In this document: positions 17,517 through 26,088 of the stretch, piece after piece
Numbering within the stretch: the stretch's first letter is position 1
Layout of the letters: each line of letters starts with the position of its first letter
Assembly: GCA_942493055.1 (NCBI GenBank)
Contig: OW818680.1
Location: 3,844,001-3,908,000 of the forward strand
DNA length: 64,000 nt
Source of the DNA: CAIZQW01 sp942493055
GTDB lineage: Bacteria > Verrucomicrobiota > Kiritimatiellia > RFP12 > UBA1067
Reading direction: 5' to 3'
Program-made: the position numbers and the translations under genes
Notes under the pieces: generated by a model
The model's input: only the letters and a program-made list of their open reading frames with translations
Databases searched by the model: none
What the model was told of the DNA's origin: nothing

Positions 17517-18146
17517 ATGAACAAAACTGTATTTTGTATGATGATGGGGATGGTCGGGACTGTTTATGCTCAGTCGGTCGGGATTTATCAGGTGTTTGAT
17601 ATGGCGGGGCAGTCAGAGCATCAGATTCTGACCAAAGAGGAGTCCACGAAGCTGGCCACTGAGCTCAAGGAAGAGGCGAAGGTGTTTCCTGCGATCATGG
17701 CGACTGCAAAAAAGGAGTGGGAGGCGAATATAAAGGATAATAAGATGCCCTTCCCAGCAGCGAAAATCAAATTGCGCACGGCGAAGAAGATAGGGTCTGA
17801 CTTCCCGAGCAAAGAGGCGGCCATGAAGAAGTTGACGCAGCTCGAAGATCGCATCGCGGAAAAGATTGCTGAAGATGCCAAGGAGAAGACAGCTGGAAAG
17901 AAGAAGCAAAAAGCCGATCCTGAAGATGTCGCCAAAGAGACCTTGAAAAATACGCTGATCAACAATGCCATCTCGGATGTGAACAGTCGTATGGTCGCCA
18001 AGCTTGGACGGGAAGTCCCGGTGTTTGGGTTTATGTCTTCCTCGTCTGAAAAGAAGGACGTTAAGAAGGACGCGCCGAAGGACGTCAAGAAAGATGCGCC
18101 GAAAGACGGCGAGAAGAAGGATGCCGAGAAAAAGCCGGCACACTGA
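17517..18146 (+). CDS. Lys-rich exported protein of unknown function
   Basis: This is a 209-residue protein that I do not recognise. Residues 1-18 form a signal peptide (MNKTVFCMMMGMVGTVYA). The mature part is a mostly helical, charged domain. The last 40 residues are almost all Lys, Asp, Ala and Pro, with repeated KKDAPKD units and a KKDAEKKPAH end. Such tails often contact nucleic acid, peptidoglycan or anionic polymer, but nothing specific can be claimed. A near-perfect ribosome site (AGGAGG) precedes the ATG. truB starts only 10 nt after the stop, so the two are probably co-transcribed, an odd pairing of an exported protein with a tRNA-modification enzyme. Confidence 0.7.
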   Translation: MNKTVFCMMMGMVGTVYAQSVGIYQVFDMAGQSEHQILTKEESTKLATELKEEAKVFPAIMATAKKEWEANIKDNKMPFPAAKIKLRTAKKIGSDFPSKEAAMKKLTQLEDRIAEKIAEDAKEKTAGKKKQKADPEDVAKETLKNTLINNAISDVNSRMVAKLGREVPVFGFMSSSSEKKDVKKDAPKDVKKDAPKDGEKKDAEKKPAH

Positions 18147-18155
18147 TCTATTACG

Positions 18156-18884
18156 ATGACAACCTTGACCTCTGATTGCTTCAACGGCGTCCTGCTCGTT
18201 GACAAGCCTGTTGGGCCTACGTCTCATGACGTCGTCCATAAAATCCGTAAGACCTTTAAGATCGCCAAGGTTGGCCATGGCGGCACCTTGGATCCGAATG
18301 CGACAGGCCTGCTGATTATTCTGCTGGGTAAAGGAACAAAATTTTCCGACCAGATCATGGGCAGCGATAAGGTCTACAGCGGGGTGATGCGCCTGGGGCG
18401 CGTCACCAGCAGCCAGGATTGCGACGGAGAGATTCTTGAAGAGCACCCCTTTGAGCATATCACGCAGGAGCAGGTCGCCGCGGAGATGAAGAAGCTCGAA
18501 GGCGACATCTATCAGATCCCCCCCATGGTTTCAGCGATTAAGATGAATGGCGTTCCGCTCTACAAGCTCGCTCGCAAAGGCCAGGAGGTTGAACGCAAGC
18601 CCCGCCTGGTCCATATCTATCGCTATGCCCTGACCGAATGGAAGCCCCCGCAGGTCTCCTTCATTACGGATTGCACAAAGGGAACCTACGTGCGCACACT
18701 CGCGCATGACGTGGGCCAAACCTTGGGGTGCGGAGCCTCGCTCGACGCCCTCCGCCGTCTGAAATCCGGCGACCATGATGTCAAGGACGCCTTGTCCTTT
18801 GACGCTATCCTCGCCCTGACCCCCGAACAGCTTGCTGCCCGCGTCATTCCGATTGCGCAGCTCGTTGCAGCTCAGGTGAAGTAG
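18156..18884 (+). CDS. truB: tRNA pseudouridine(55) synthase
   Basis: This 242-residue enzyme converts U55 of the tRNA T-loop to pseudouridine. NGVLLVDKPVGPTSHDVV opens the domain. The catalytic aspartate is Asp46 in GGTLDPNATGLL. VYSGVMRLG, IPPMVSAIKMNG and GTYVRTLAHDVG are the other conserved blocks. The protein is shorter than E. coli TruB (314 residues) because the C-terminal PUA-type domain is largely absent, which is common outside proteobacteria. It follows the Lys-rich exported protein by 10 nt. No terminator is visible in the AT-rich DNA after it. Confidence 0.95.
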   Translation: MTTLTSDCFNGVLLVDKPVGPTSHDVVHKIRKTFKIAKVGHGGTLDPNATGLLIILLGKGTKFSDQIMGSDKVYSGVMRLGRVTSSQDCDGEILEEHPFEHITQEQVAAEMKKLEGDIYQIPPMVSAIKMNGVPLYKLARKGQEVERKPRLVHIYRYALTEWKPPQVSFITDCTKGTYVRTLAHDVGQTLGCGASLDALRRLKSGDHDVKDALSFDAILALTPEQLAARVIPIAQLVAAQVK

Positions 18885-19217
18885 GAGGCACGACCAAGGA
18901 TTTTTTCGGGATTCTCAATATCATTTATAAAAAAAAATCACATTGTCTAATTCTCTCCATAATGGGATTAGCACATTTTGTTGCCCGTATAGACAAGTAT
19001 TGATTCGGCTGTTTTTATTACATTTCGTGTAAATTTGTTGCAGAATACGCGCATATTTTTCCAGTTGTCACGATTTCGCCTGATTGACAATCCCGGACAG
19101 AAAATATTTTTTAAAAATAGCCTTGACGAACACCGTTGAAAAATAATAAAATAGTGAAAATGTAAATGGGTTATTTTTGAATTTCTTATTGAAATCAACC
19201 AAAGGAGTTAAGGAATC
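18885..19217. other. AT-rich intergenic region
   Basis: No gene is seen in these 333 bases, which are much more AT-rich than the flanking genes. The only recognisable element is the promoter at 19123-19152 together with the ribosome site (AAAGGAG) of the PEP-CTERM gene. The transcript leader is about 60 nt. I saw no riboswitch-like structure. Confidence 0.7.
19123..19152 (+). promoter_or_regulatory. Promoter of the PEP-CTERM gene
   Basis: TTGACG (19123-19128) and TAAAAT (19147-19152) are separated by 18 bp, each one mismatch from consensus, in AT-rich DNA. The transcript would start near 19159. Confidence 0.6.
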
Positions 19218-19928
19218 ATGAAAAAAAGAAGCGTTATTCTTACGCTGATCGCACTGACAGGCATTGCGCAAGCGGCTCAGGTTTGGGATATCGTCAACAA
19301 CAGCGTGACGGATACCCGTACCATTGTGTTCAACACGCCCGGGACGGCCACCATCAACGACATCCTGAAGTTTAACTCGGCCAGCGCGGTTGCCGCCGGG
19401 GAAGCGGCTGGATCGTATGTCCTGACCAGCGTGACCCTCACTATCACGGGTTCCGACATGGCTGGAACCTTTGAGTTTAATAACACTTATTCGGGTGCAG
19501 GGACGGTCTACTCGGCCAACTACGCCGCCGGGCAGGGTTTGACTTTCTCCGCCGCCGGGGCCTCTGTCATTCAGGCAATGGATCATGCATTCAATAATGG
19601 TAACGCTTACATTATGGCCGGTTTAGAGTTTAAGAGTGAGACATTCGCACCTACCATGGGCGCTGCCGGATCTGAGACGCTCACCACTGGTTTGGATGTA
19701 TTTACGGGCAGCGGCTATTTGGAAAGCAGCTCGGCTAGTTTGTCAGCCCAAATGTCCGATAGCAAGGACGCCGGAATTTTTTCTGGCTCGTTGGCCAACG
19801 GGACTGCGGGTCTCTCGATCACTTACAACTACACGCTTGTTCCTGAGCCTACAAGCATGGCACTTCTGGCCATAGGATGTGCCGTCTTAGGATTGCGCCG
19901 CCGCCCTCGTAACACCCTGAAGGGATAA
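19218..19928 (+). CDS. PEP-CTERM sorting domain protein
   Basis: This is a 236-residue exported protein. Residues 1-20 are a signal peptide ending in AQAA. The mature region is rich in Ser, Thr, Gly and Ala, with no catalytic motif that I recognise. The C-terminus has the full PEP-CTERM signal: VPEPTSMALL, a hydrophobic helix (AIGCAVLGL) and a basic end (RRRPR). Such proteins are recognised by exosortase (EpsH/XrtA type) and usually end up in the outer envelope or exopolysaccharide matrix. No exosortase gene is in the window. It has its own promoter and is followed by a strong terminator, so it is probably expressed to a higher level than the next gene. Confidence 0.9.
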   Translation: MKKRSVILTLIALTGIAQAAQVWDIVNNSVTDTRTIVFNTPGTATINDILKFNSASAVAAGEAAGSYVLTSVTLTITGSDMAGTFEFNNTYSGAGTVYSANYAAGQGLTFSAAGASVIQAMDHAFNNGNAYIMAGLEFKSETFAPTMGAAGSETLTTGLDVFTGSGYLESSSASLSAQMSDSKDAGIFSGSLANGTAGLSITYNYTLVPEPTSMALLAIGCAVLGLRRRPRNTLKG

Positions 19929-19969
19929 GCTTTTTTATAACCGGTGTCTCTTGCAATCGGTGTTTATGA

Positions 19970-19999
19970 GGCCGCTGAATTTCTTCAGCGGCCTTTTTT
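19970..19999 (+). terminator. Intrinsic terminator after the PEP-CTERM gene
   Basis: A perfect 10-bp stem, GGCCGCTGAA (19970-19979) / TTCAGCGGCC (19984-19993), has a 4-base loop and is followed by six Ts. It ends 22 bases before the next start codon. Confidence 0.9.
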
Positions 20000-20021
20000 G
20001 TTAGAAAATGGCAGGTGAATT

Positions 20022-23000
20022 ATGGAGTTTCATTCATCGATTCTTCAGTTAGCGAAAAGGCTTATTCGCTTTTGGCCTCTTCCCGGCCTAATCGCTGCAG
20101 TGACGTATGCCCTAACACTCTCGCACGACGTTTATCCTGGACTTTCCGCTGCCCTGACGGCAGAGGCCGCAGGCTTAATCCCCCCGTCCGAGGCAGCAAA
20201 TCCCATTTTTGCGCTCGTCACACGCGCGATCGCATCCATCGGAATCTTCTCCCTGCCCGTGCGGCTGAATCTCTTTTCCGCGCTCTGTGGTACGCTCTGT
20301 GCAGTGGTGCTGTATCATCTGATCTCGCGCTTGATTCTGTTTTCAGCGTGTGAGGATGCCGGGGGAGGCGGGCGGGAGGAAGCGCCTGAATTTGAGGAAG
20401 AGGCCCCAGCGTTGCCAGCGGAGGTGGAGGCCTACAATCAACGGCTGCTGCCGATCGCGATCATGGGCGGGTTAGCCGCTGCTGGCTTTTTTATTTTCAT
20501 GGCTCCGGTCTGGATTGCAGCGACGCGGCTGGACAAAGGGCTCTTCGAACTCTTCCTGGCGCTCGCTTCTTTCAGCCTCTTTCCGATGCTCAAAACCCAG
20601 TTTAGCCATACGCGACTTGCGCTTTCTGCCTTTTTGTTCGTTCTCGGCCTCTTTGATTCAGCGGTTTTCATGCTTTTGCTGCCGTGTTATGTGTATTTCG
20701 CTTTCAGGGTGTTCCTGTTGTCGGACAATCGGTGTTCGATTTTGGGATGCCTCATGATGGCGGGGATGGCTGGAGTCGTGATCGCGGTCTATGCGTATGT
20801 GAGGAATTGCACAAATACCGCAGACACTACGCTCATGGCGACGATCATCTCCTACGCGAAAGCATTGCCATTCAGCCACTACCGGGAGTTGAGGTCCTTT
20901 TTCCCGCGTTCAGGGTGGCTTCTGGTGGTTGTGCAAACCGGGGTGCCAGCGATAGTCCTGCTGTTCGGGAAGCAGATTCTCGTTAAAGAGCGGGGGATAC
21001 ACACGTTGCTGGCCTTACTGCTGGTCATATCGGTGGCGGTTCCGGGGTTGTTGAACCTGCCTATCGCGCCCTACTTTTTTTTACAACCCATCGGCCATCT
21101 CCCGATTTTTGGCTCTGCGTTCCTTGCAGCGGCCACTGCGATAGCCATCGCCTCTTGCCTCCAATCCATCAATCTGGAGCCAAGTGCGCAAGAGAGTGAC
21201 CTCGACCAGCCATCCCCGCAGCACAGCCCGGTCCTGCGCGGGCTTTCCAAAATGCTGCTGCCGCTCTTTGCGCTAATGGCTTTTGGGGCGCCCTGGCGGA
21301 GCTTTCACGAGGTGGACACGCGGCGCGGTCACTTCGCCGATGAGACGGCCCGGGCGATGCTGGACCAGATGAAAGGTCGCACCTGGCTCATATCGAACAG
21401 TTATCTTGATAACCACCTTTTGATTCAGGCTGCTGCGCGCAAGCAACCGCTGACGCTGGTCACTTTAAGGCCGCGGACGTTGCCGCGCGAGAGTGAGCGA
21501 CTGAAGGGGATCATCGTGAGCAGTCCGGATTTAAAAGAACTGAACCGGCAGCGCCTATTGAATGCGCTTTCCCTGGGGAATGTACGGTTTGTGCGGGAGT
21601 GGTTCTTGGCCGATCCCGAGGCCGGACGCCGGGCCATGGTCTTTGCAATGCCGGATCTCTGGACCTCCTGTGGCTATATTCCCGTGCCGGAAGGTTTGGC
21701 TTTCGGAGGTGCCCGCTCTGACCAGAAACTGGATCTCACCAAGATTGCGGAAGAGAACCGGGTGTTTACTGGACGGATGCTTCCGCTGTTGCAGAAAAAA
21801 GGAGCCTCTGGGTTTGTGGCTGCACTGAGTGAAACATTGCGGATGAAAGCCGGCCTGGCTGCCAACGAGTTGGGTGTCCTGCTGGAGGATCAGGGAAAGA
21901 CAGAGGAAGCCTATCAGGCCTATTTACGAGCGAGTGAGATTGATTCGAAAAATATGAGTGCAGTGGTCAATGGATATGCTTTGGCCAGCGCGCAGAAAAT
22001 GAACCCCGAAATGATCAGCCGACTGAGCAAGAAGCTCAAAGCTCTGACTGCGGAGCGTAGTTACCGGGACCAGGAGATCACGTGGATTCTTCAGAATTAC
22101 GGGACGATCCGGCAACCCGCGTTTTACCAGAAGCAGGCAAAAACATGGTCGTCTCTAGGTGTCAGTGCGGTTGCAGCCGATAAAAGCAAGAGAGCGCTTG
22201 CCCTGTCAGACCAGACCGGAGTTAACGCGCTACTCGAGAACGCGTCGTTTTATCTCCAGTCAGGAGATGTTGTCAAGGCAGAGGCCTGTTATCTGTCAGC
22301 GCTGGAGAAGGATCCTGCGAATAAAACCGCCTTGATGGGATTGTGTTTGCAGATGCTGAGCCAGAATAAGATGTCAGAGACCGGAATTTGGTTGCAGAAG
22401 GCCTTGGATGCCGGGGTTGAAAAAGAGGCCTTGCTCTACCCCTCCATTACGCTGTCCATCCTTCAGAAGGATACAGTCCGGGCGCTTGTGCTTCTGGAGG
22501 AGGCGACCCAGAAATTCCCCACAGATCTACGCTATTGGGCCTTGAAGGCGGATATCCTGCTGGAGCAGGGGGACATCTTGCAAGTCGAGAAGGCGGTCCT
22601 GCCTCAAATGCAAAAAGCGCTGAAGAACCCGGGCCATTTCCTGATCCATGCCGTCCGCGGGTTCCTGCTCAAGAAAAAAGGCCGAGCCCACTTCATGGAG
22701 GCCAGGAACTACCTGCTCCGGGCGCTGTCGATTAATGCGGCAGTACCGGATATCTGGAGTGCTCTTTTCGAAGTGGACTTGGCCCTGGGCAATAAGGAGT
22801 TTACTGAAACAGACGCGCGGAGCCTGCTGAACATCGATCCGGAGAATGCTCTCGCAAACTACTTGATGGGATCCTTGTTGCTATCACGCGGAAAACTCCA
22901 AGAATCCGATGACTTTCTCCGCAGAAGCCTTGCGAAAAAGGCTACATCATCCGCCTGTAATGATCTGGCTGAGAATCTGCGTCGTCAAGGGAAGTTGGCG

Positions 23001-23309
23001 GAGGCCGAAGCCTTGGCCCAACGGTCTCTGGCGATCGAACCCGGACTCCTGGTTGCGCTTGATACGCTCGCATGTGTTTTATGTGATGCCGGAAAATATG
23101 TGGAGGCCGAGCAACACGCCGCCAAGGCTGTTGCAGCCCAGCCGAAGCAGCCGATCTATCAACTCACCTTGCTGCGGATCCAAATCAAGCAGGGCGATTA
23201 TGCCGGGGTCCAGGAGCGGCTGACGGTCCTCTCCGAATTGCAGACGCCTATCCCGGAGGCCCTTCAGAAGGAGATTGACACCCTTAAAAAGAATCAGAAA
23301 AAAGGGTAG
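20022..23309 (+). CDS. DUF2723-like membrane protein with TPR tail
   Basis: This is a 1095-residue membrane protein. About ten hydrophobic segments lie in residues 1-440, interrupted by an acidic loop near 110-135 (EEAPEFEEEAPAL). The segment LNLFSALCGTLCAVVL and its surroundings resemble DUF2723, a family related to membrane glycosyltransferases and often fused to TPRs. The part from about residue 600 onward is TPR-like helical repeats (for example NELGVLLEDQGKTEEAYQAYLRASEID). A role in envelope or exopolysaccharide glycosylation, or in assembly together with the PEP-CTERM protein upstream, is inference. The ATG has AGGTG a few bases upstream but no promoter between it and the terminator, so transcription probably depends on readthrough. 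Confidence 0.7.
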   Translation: MEFHSSILQLAKRLIRFWPLPGLIAAVTYALTLSHDVYPGLSAALTAEAAGLIPPSEAANPIFALVTRAIASIGIFSLPVRLNLFSALCGTLCAVVLYHLISRLILFSACEDAGGGGREEAPEFEEEAPALPAEVEAYNQRLLPIAIMGGLAAAGFFIFMAPVWIAATRLDKGLFELFLALASFSLFPMLKTQFSHTRLALSAFLFVLGLFDSAVFMLLLPCYVYFAFRVFLLSDNRCSILGCLMMAGMAGVVIAVYAYVRNCTNTADTTLMATIISYAKALPFSHYRELRSFFPRSGWLLVVVQTGVPAIVLLFGKQILVKERGIHTLLALLLVISVAVPGLLNLPIAPYFFLQPIGHLPIFGSAFLAAATAIAIASCLQSINLEPSAQESDLDQPSPQHSPVLRGLSKMLLPLFALMAFGAPWRSFHEVDTRRGHFADETARAMLDQMKGRTWLISNSYLDNHLLIQAAARKQPLTLVTLRPRTLPRESERLKGIIVSSPDLKELNRQRLLNALSLGNVRFVREWFLADPEAGRRAMVFAMPDLWTSCGYIPVPEGLAFGGARSDQKLDLTKIAEENRVFTGRMLPLLQKKGASGFVAALSETLRMKAGLAANELGVLLEDQGKTEEAYQAYLRASEIDSKNMSAVVNGYALASAQKMNPEMISRLSKKLKALTAERSYRDQEITWILQNYGTIRQPAFYQKQAKTWSSLGVSAVAADKSKRALALSDQTGVNALLENASFYLQSGDVVKAEACYLSALEKDPANKTALMGLCLQMLSQNKMSETGIWLQKALDAGVEKEALLYPSITLSILQKDTVRALVLLEEATQKFPTDLRYWALKADILLEQGDILQVEKAVLPQMQKALKNPGHFLIHAVRGFLLKKKGRAHFMEARNYLLRALSINAAVPDIWSALFEVDLALGNKEFTETDARSLLNIDPENALANYLMGSLLLSRGKLQESDDFLRRSLAKKATSSACNDLAENLRRQGKLAEAEALAQRSLAIEPGLLVALDTLACVLCDAGKYVEAEQHAAKAVAAQPKQPIYQLTLLRIQIKQGDYAGVQERLTVLSELQTPIPEALQKEIDTLKKNQKKG

Positions 23310-23327
23310 CCGGCTCACCTGTAATTT

Positions 23328-23432
23328 GAGCGTTAAGAGTTGGGCGTTGAGCGTTAAGCGTTCCACCGGCTACGGCGGACAGGTCAAACTTTTAACTCTC
23401 AACGTTTAACTTTTAACTCTTAATTTAAGAAG
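23328..23432. repeat. Dispersed GTTAAGCGTT-type repeat, copy 1
   Basis: This 105-bp stretch is built from GCGTTAAG / AACTTTTAACTCT words around a CCGGCTACGGCGGAC core. It is present in inverted orientation at 60297-60428, where the order of blocks is preserved and about 25 extra bases are inserted beside the core. The rest of 23310-23587 contains no gene. The direct word ACAATTGCA occurs twice near 23485-23505. Confidence 0.8.
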
Positions 23433-23587
23433 TTACTCCTCTCGCTTATTCATCAACTTCTACATGTTGCAGAAAATGTAATGACAATTGCAAAAAGTAC
23501 AATTGCATACCAGCGCCATTTCGAGTAAATTAATAAAAGAATATCGAGTTCCAATTTAATTATCAGGCTTGGGGGAGGGAGATCTGA

Positions 23588-26077
23588 ATGTCGGGTCAAA
23601 TGACACGTCCGATTACTATTGCTTTTCTTGTTGTGCCGTGCGCGCTTCTGATGTTTTCCAGTCGCGCAGCAGAGCTCACCGCGGAGCAGGCTTGGAACAA
23701 CGAGTTTGATGAGACCGTTTTTCAAATCAATAGGCTTAAAACATCCGGCAAGGTCTGGCGTGACCGTCTGGCCGCGGAGGCGTTGGATGCGCAGGCGCTA
23801 GTGTGTTCCGCAGACAAGGATCCGCTGGATGTGGTGCTGAGACGCACCGGTGCGCTTCTTCAGTTCTTCAAAAAGAACAATGCGTTGCCAGCCTCAACCA
23901 TCGAAGCGTTCGAAACGAAGTTCAACGCTTTGTCATCAGAGACGAACCGTGTGACCGGGGCTGATGAGCGCAGGCGTGTATTTGCTGAGGTGTGCGCGCT
24001 GCGCCGCTGTGTCGTCTTTGCAAATCCGTTGCTCGCCTTTGATGACATCACCTGCATGCTTGAACAGCCAGGGCCGCGGCGCATTATCGAGCAGGCGCGG
24101 GCTATCTGTGCCGGACACAGCCGGGGTGGCGGGCCGATCATGATCAGGAACTTCAAGTCCAAGCCTGAAGCTGTGAGCCTGTTGGAAGGCGTCAAGGTTG
24201 CTTCAGGGGCCTGGAAAGGCAAGGAGCTGACGAACGAGAAGTTCTCCGGGCTTGAGCTGGATTGCAATGGCACGGAACTGCTCTTCTCCGCGACGACGGG
24301 CGATGAGGTCTGGCATATCTTCCGGTTTGATCTTGCCACGCGTGAGTTGACTCAGTTGACCGAGGGGAAGGCGGATGATTTTGACCCGTGCAGGCTGCCG
24401 TCCGGCAGGATCGTGTTTGTATCGACCCGCCGTGGCGGTGCAGGACGGTGCGTGCTCACGCCGCAGTCGCTGACCTACACGCTCTATTCCATGGAGCCCG
24501 ATGGCTCGGATGTGGTCTGCCTGAGTTATCACGAGACCAATGAATGGGCGCCGAGCGTCACACATGACGGAAAGATCGTGTACACCCGTTGGGACTATGT
24601 GGACCGCCACTGGGGCACCGCCCACCATCTCTGGGAATGTTTTCCGGACGGGCGCGATCCGCGTAACTATCACGGCAACTATCCGCTGCCGTTGTCGGCC
24701 ATGACAGAGGGCCTCCAGCCTGAGCAGTACGGCAAAAAGACGCTTGTCTACGGGCGCAACTTGAGGCCGGATGCCGAGCTCGCGTTCCGTGCAGTGCCCG
24801 ACTCGCCGAAGTTCACGGCGACAGCCGTGGGACACCATGAAGGTTTTTCAGGAAGTCTTGTGCTGATCGATACGCGCATTCCCGATGACGGTGTCATGGC
24901 GCAGGTCCGGCGTATCACGCCTGAATATTTTTTCCCTGAGACCGAGCCGCACGCTCAGCATGCCTATGGCACGGCGTGGCCGCTCAGCGAGGATTTTTAC
25001 CTCTGTAATTTTCATACGGGACTTTATCTGCTGGATCGGTTCGGCAATCGCGAGCTGATCTATGATCCGGGAAACCCGGCCTATCGCGTCAGGGATCCCT
25101 TCCCTGTCCGTCCAAGGCCTGTGCCGCCTGTATTGCCCGTGCAGACGTGGCAGGGCGCCCGAGCGGCTCTGCCTGAGCACAAGCGTGCGACCATCAGCAT
25201 CATCAATGTCTATACCGCGGATGCCGCTGCGCAGTTGCCAAAGGATATCAAAGTGAAATGGCTGCGCATCGTCCAGGTCATTCCCCAGATGCTGGACAAC
25301 TGGTTCAGTCTGGCGTCAGTCGCGCAAATCTCGTTTGCCACGGATTCGATCGGCCGCATGCCCTTGGGCGTGGTGCCGGTTGAGGAAGATGGCAGTGTCT
25401 ATTGCGAGGCGCCAGTGGGCAAGGCGCTCTTATTCCAGCTTCTCGACGAGAAGGGGATGGCGGTCCACTCCATGCGGTCCGCTACATATGTGCATGCTGG
25501 CGAGCAGATGACTTGTCTTGGGTGCCATGAGGACAAGTGGAAGAGCGGCAATGAGTATGGCCGGGTCACAGCACAGAAACGCGCGCCCTCCAAACTGGTG
25601 CCGGAAGTCGCGAGCGGCGCGATGCCGTTTAATTACTACCAGCTCGTCAAGATCCCGGTGTTTGATAAGAAATGTGTGTCGTGCCACAGCAAGCATCCGA
25701 AGGCGCCGGACATGAGCTATGCATCGCTGGCCCGGAATGATATTGTCTTCAGCTATCCCGGCGAGCACGCCTCCTTGGCCATGCTGGGCATCGGAGGGTC
25801 GCGGACCACGCCTGGACGTTTCGGCGCGCGGGCATCCGGGCTCGTGAAGTCGCTCACCACGAAACCGCAGCATAAGGATCTGAAGCTCACGGACGACGAC
25901 TGGCGGCGCGTCACCCTGTGGCTGGATCTGAACTCGAATGAGATCGGCTGGATCGGGAACGACCGCAAGCAGATCGCCGCACAAAAGGCGGGCGAGGCGC
26001 TGTGGCCGCCTGTGGATGTTGATCCGGCCAACCCGACTGGCGTGGAAAGAGATTTCCCCTTGCCAGCTTGCAATTGA
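23588..26077 (+). CDS. Hydrazine-synthase-alpha-like diheme protein
   Basis: This is an 829-residue exported protein. A signal peptide (about residues 1-30) is followed by a helical region and then a WD40-like propeller (WHIFRFDLATRELTQLTEG, RIVFVSTRRGG). Two CXXCH haem-attachment motifs occur at CLGCH (643-647) and CVSCH (696-700). This order of propeller plus haem motifs is that of the hydrazine synthase alpha-subunit family (HzsA-like). That family is known from anammox bacteria, but relatives are abundant in Planctomycetes, Verrucomicrobia and Lentisphaerae that cannot make hydrazine. An oxidoreductase or electron-transfer role on a sugar is possible; hydrazine synthesis is very unlikely because no beta/gamma partner is present. 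It starts the second degradation cluster, 11 nt before a GH127 gene. A ribosome site (GGGAGG) precedes the ATG. Confidence 0.75.
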   Translation: MSGQMTRPITIAFLVVPCALLMFSSRAAELTAEQAWNNEFDETVFQINRLKTSGKVWRDRLAAEALDAQALVCSADKDPLDVVLRRTGALLQFFKKNNALPASTIEAFETKFNALSSETNRVTGADERRRVFAEVCALRRCVVFANPLLAFDDITCMLEQPGPRRIIEQARAICAGHSRGGGPIMIRNFKSKPEAVSLLEGVKVASGAWKGKELTNEKFSGLELDCNGTELLFSATTGDEVWHIFRFDLATRELTQLTEGKADDFDPCRLPSGRIVFVSTRRGGAGRCVLTPQSLTYTLYSMEPDGSDVVCLSYHETNEWAPSVTHDGKIVYTRWDYVDRHWGTAHHLWECFPDGRDPRNYHGNYPLPLSAMTEGLQPEQYGKKTLVYGRNLRPDAELAFRAVPDSPKFTATAVGHHEGFSGSLVLIDTRIPDDGVMAQVRRITPEYFFPETEPHAQHAYGTAWPLSEDFYLCNFHTGLYLLDRFGNRELIYDPGNPAYRVRDPFPVRPRPVPPVLPVQTWQGARAALPEHKRATISIINVYTADAAAQLPKDIKVKWLRIVQVIPQMLDNWFSLASVAQISFATDSIGRMPLGVVPVEEDGSVYCEAPVGKALLFQLLDEKGMAVHSMRSATYVHAGEQMTCLGCHEDKWKSGNEYGRVTAQKRAPSKLVPEVASGAMPFNYYQLVKIPVFDKKCVSCHSKHPKAPDMSYASLARNDIVFSYPGEHASLAMLGIGGSRTTPGRFGARASGLVKSLTTKPQHKDLKLTDDDWRRVTLWLDLNSNEIGWIGNDRKQIAAQKAGEALWPPVDVDPANPTGVERDFPLPACN

Positions 26078-26088
26078 AAGGAAAAAGT

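Noticed and set aside
23588..26077. Hydrazine synthesis (anammox) capability
   Set aside because: Only an alpha-like protein is present, with no beta/gamma subunits and a carbohydrate context; similarity in fold is not evidence of hydrazine production.
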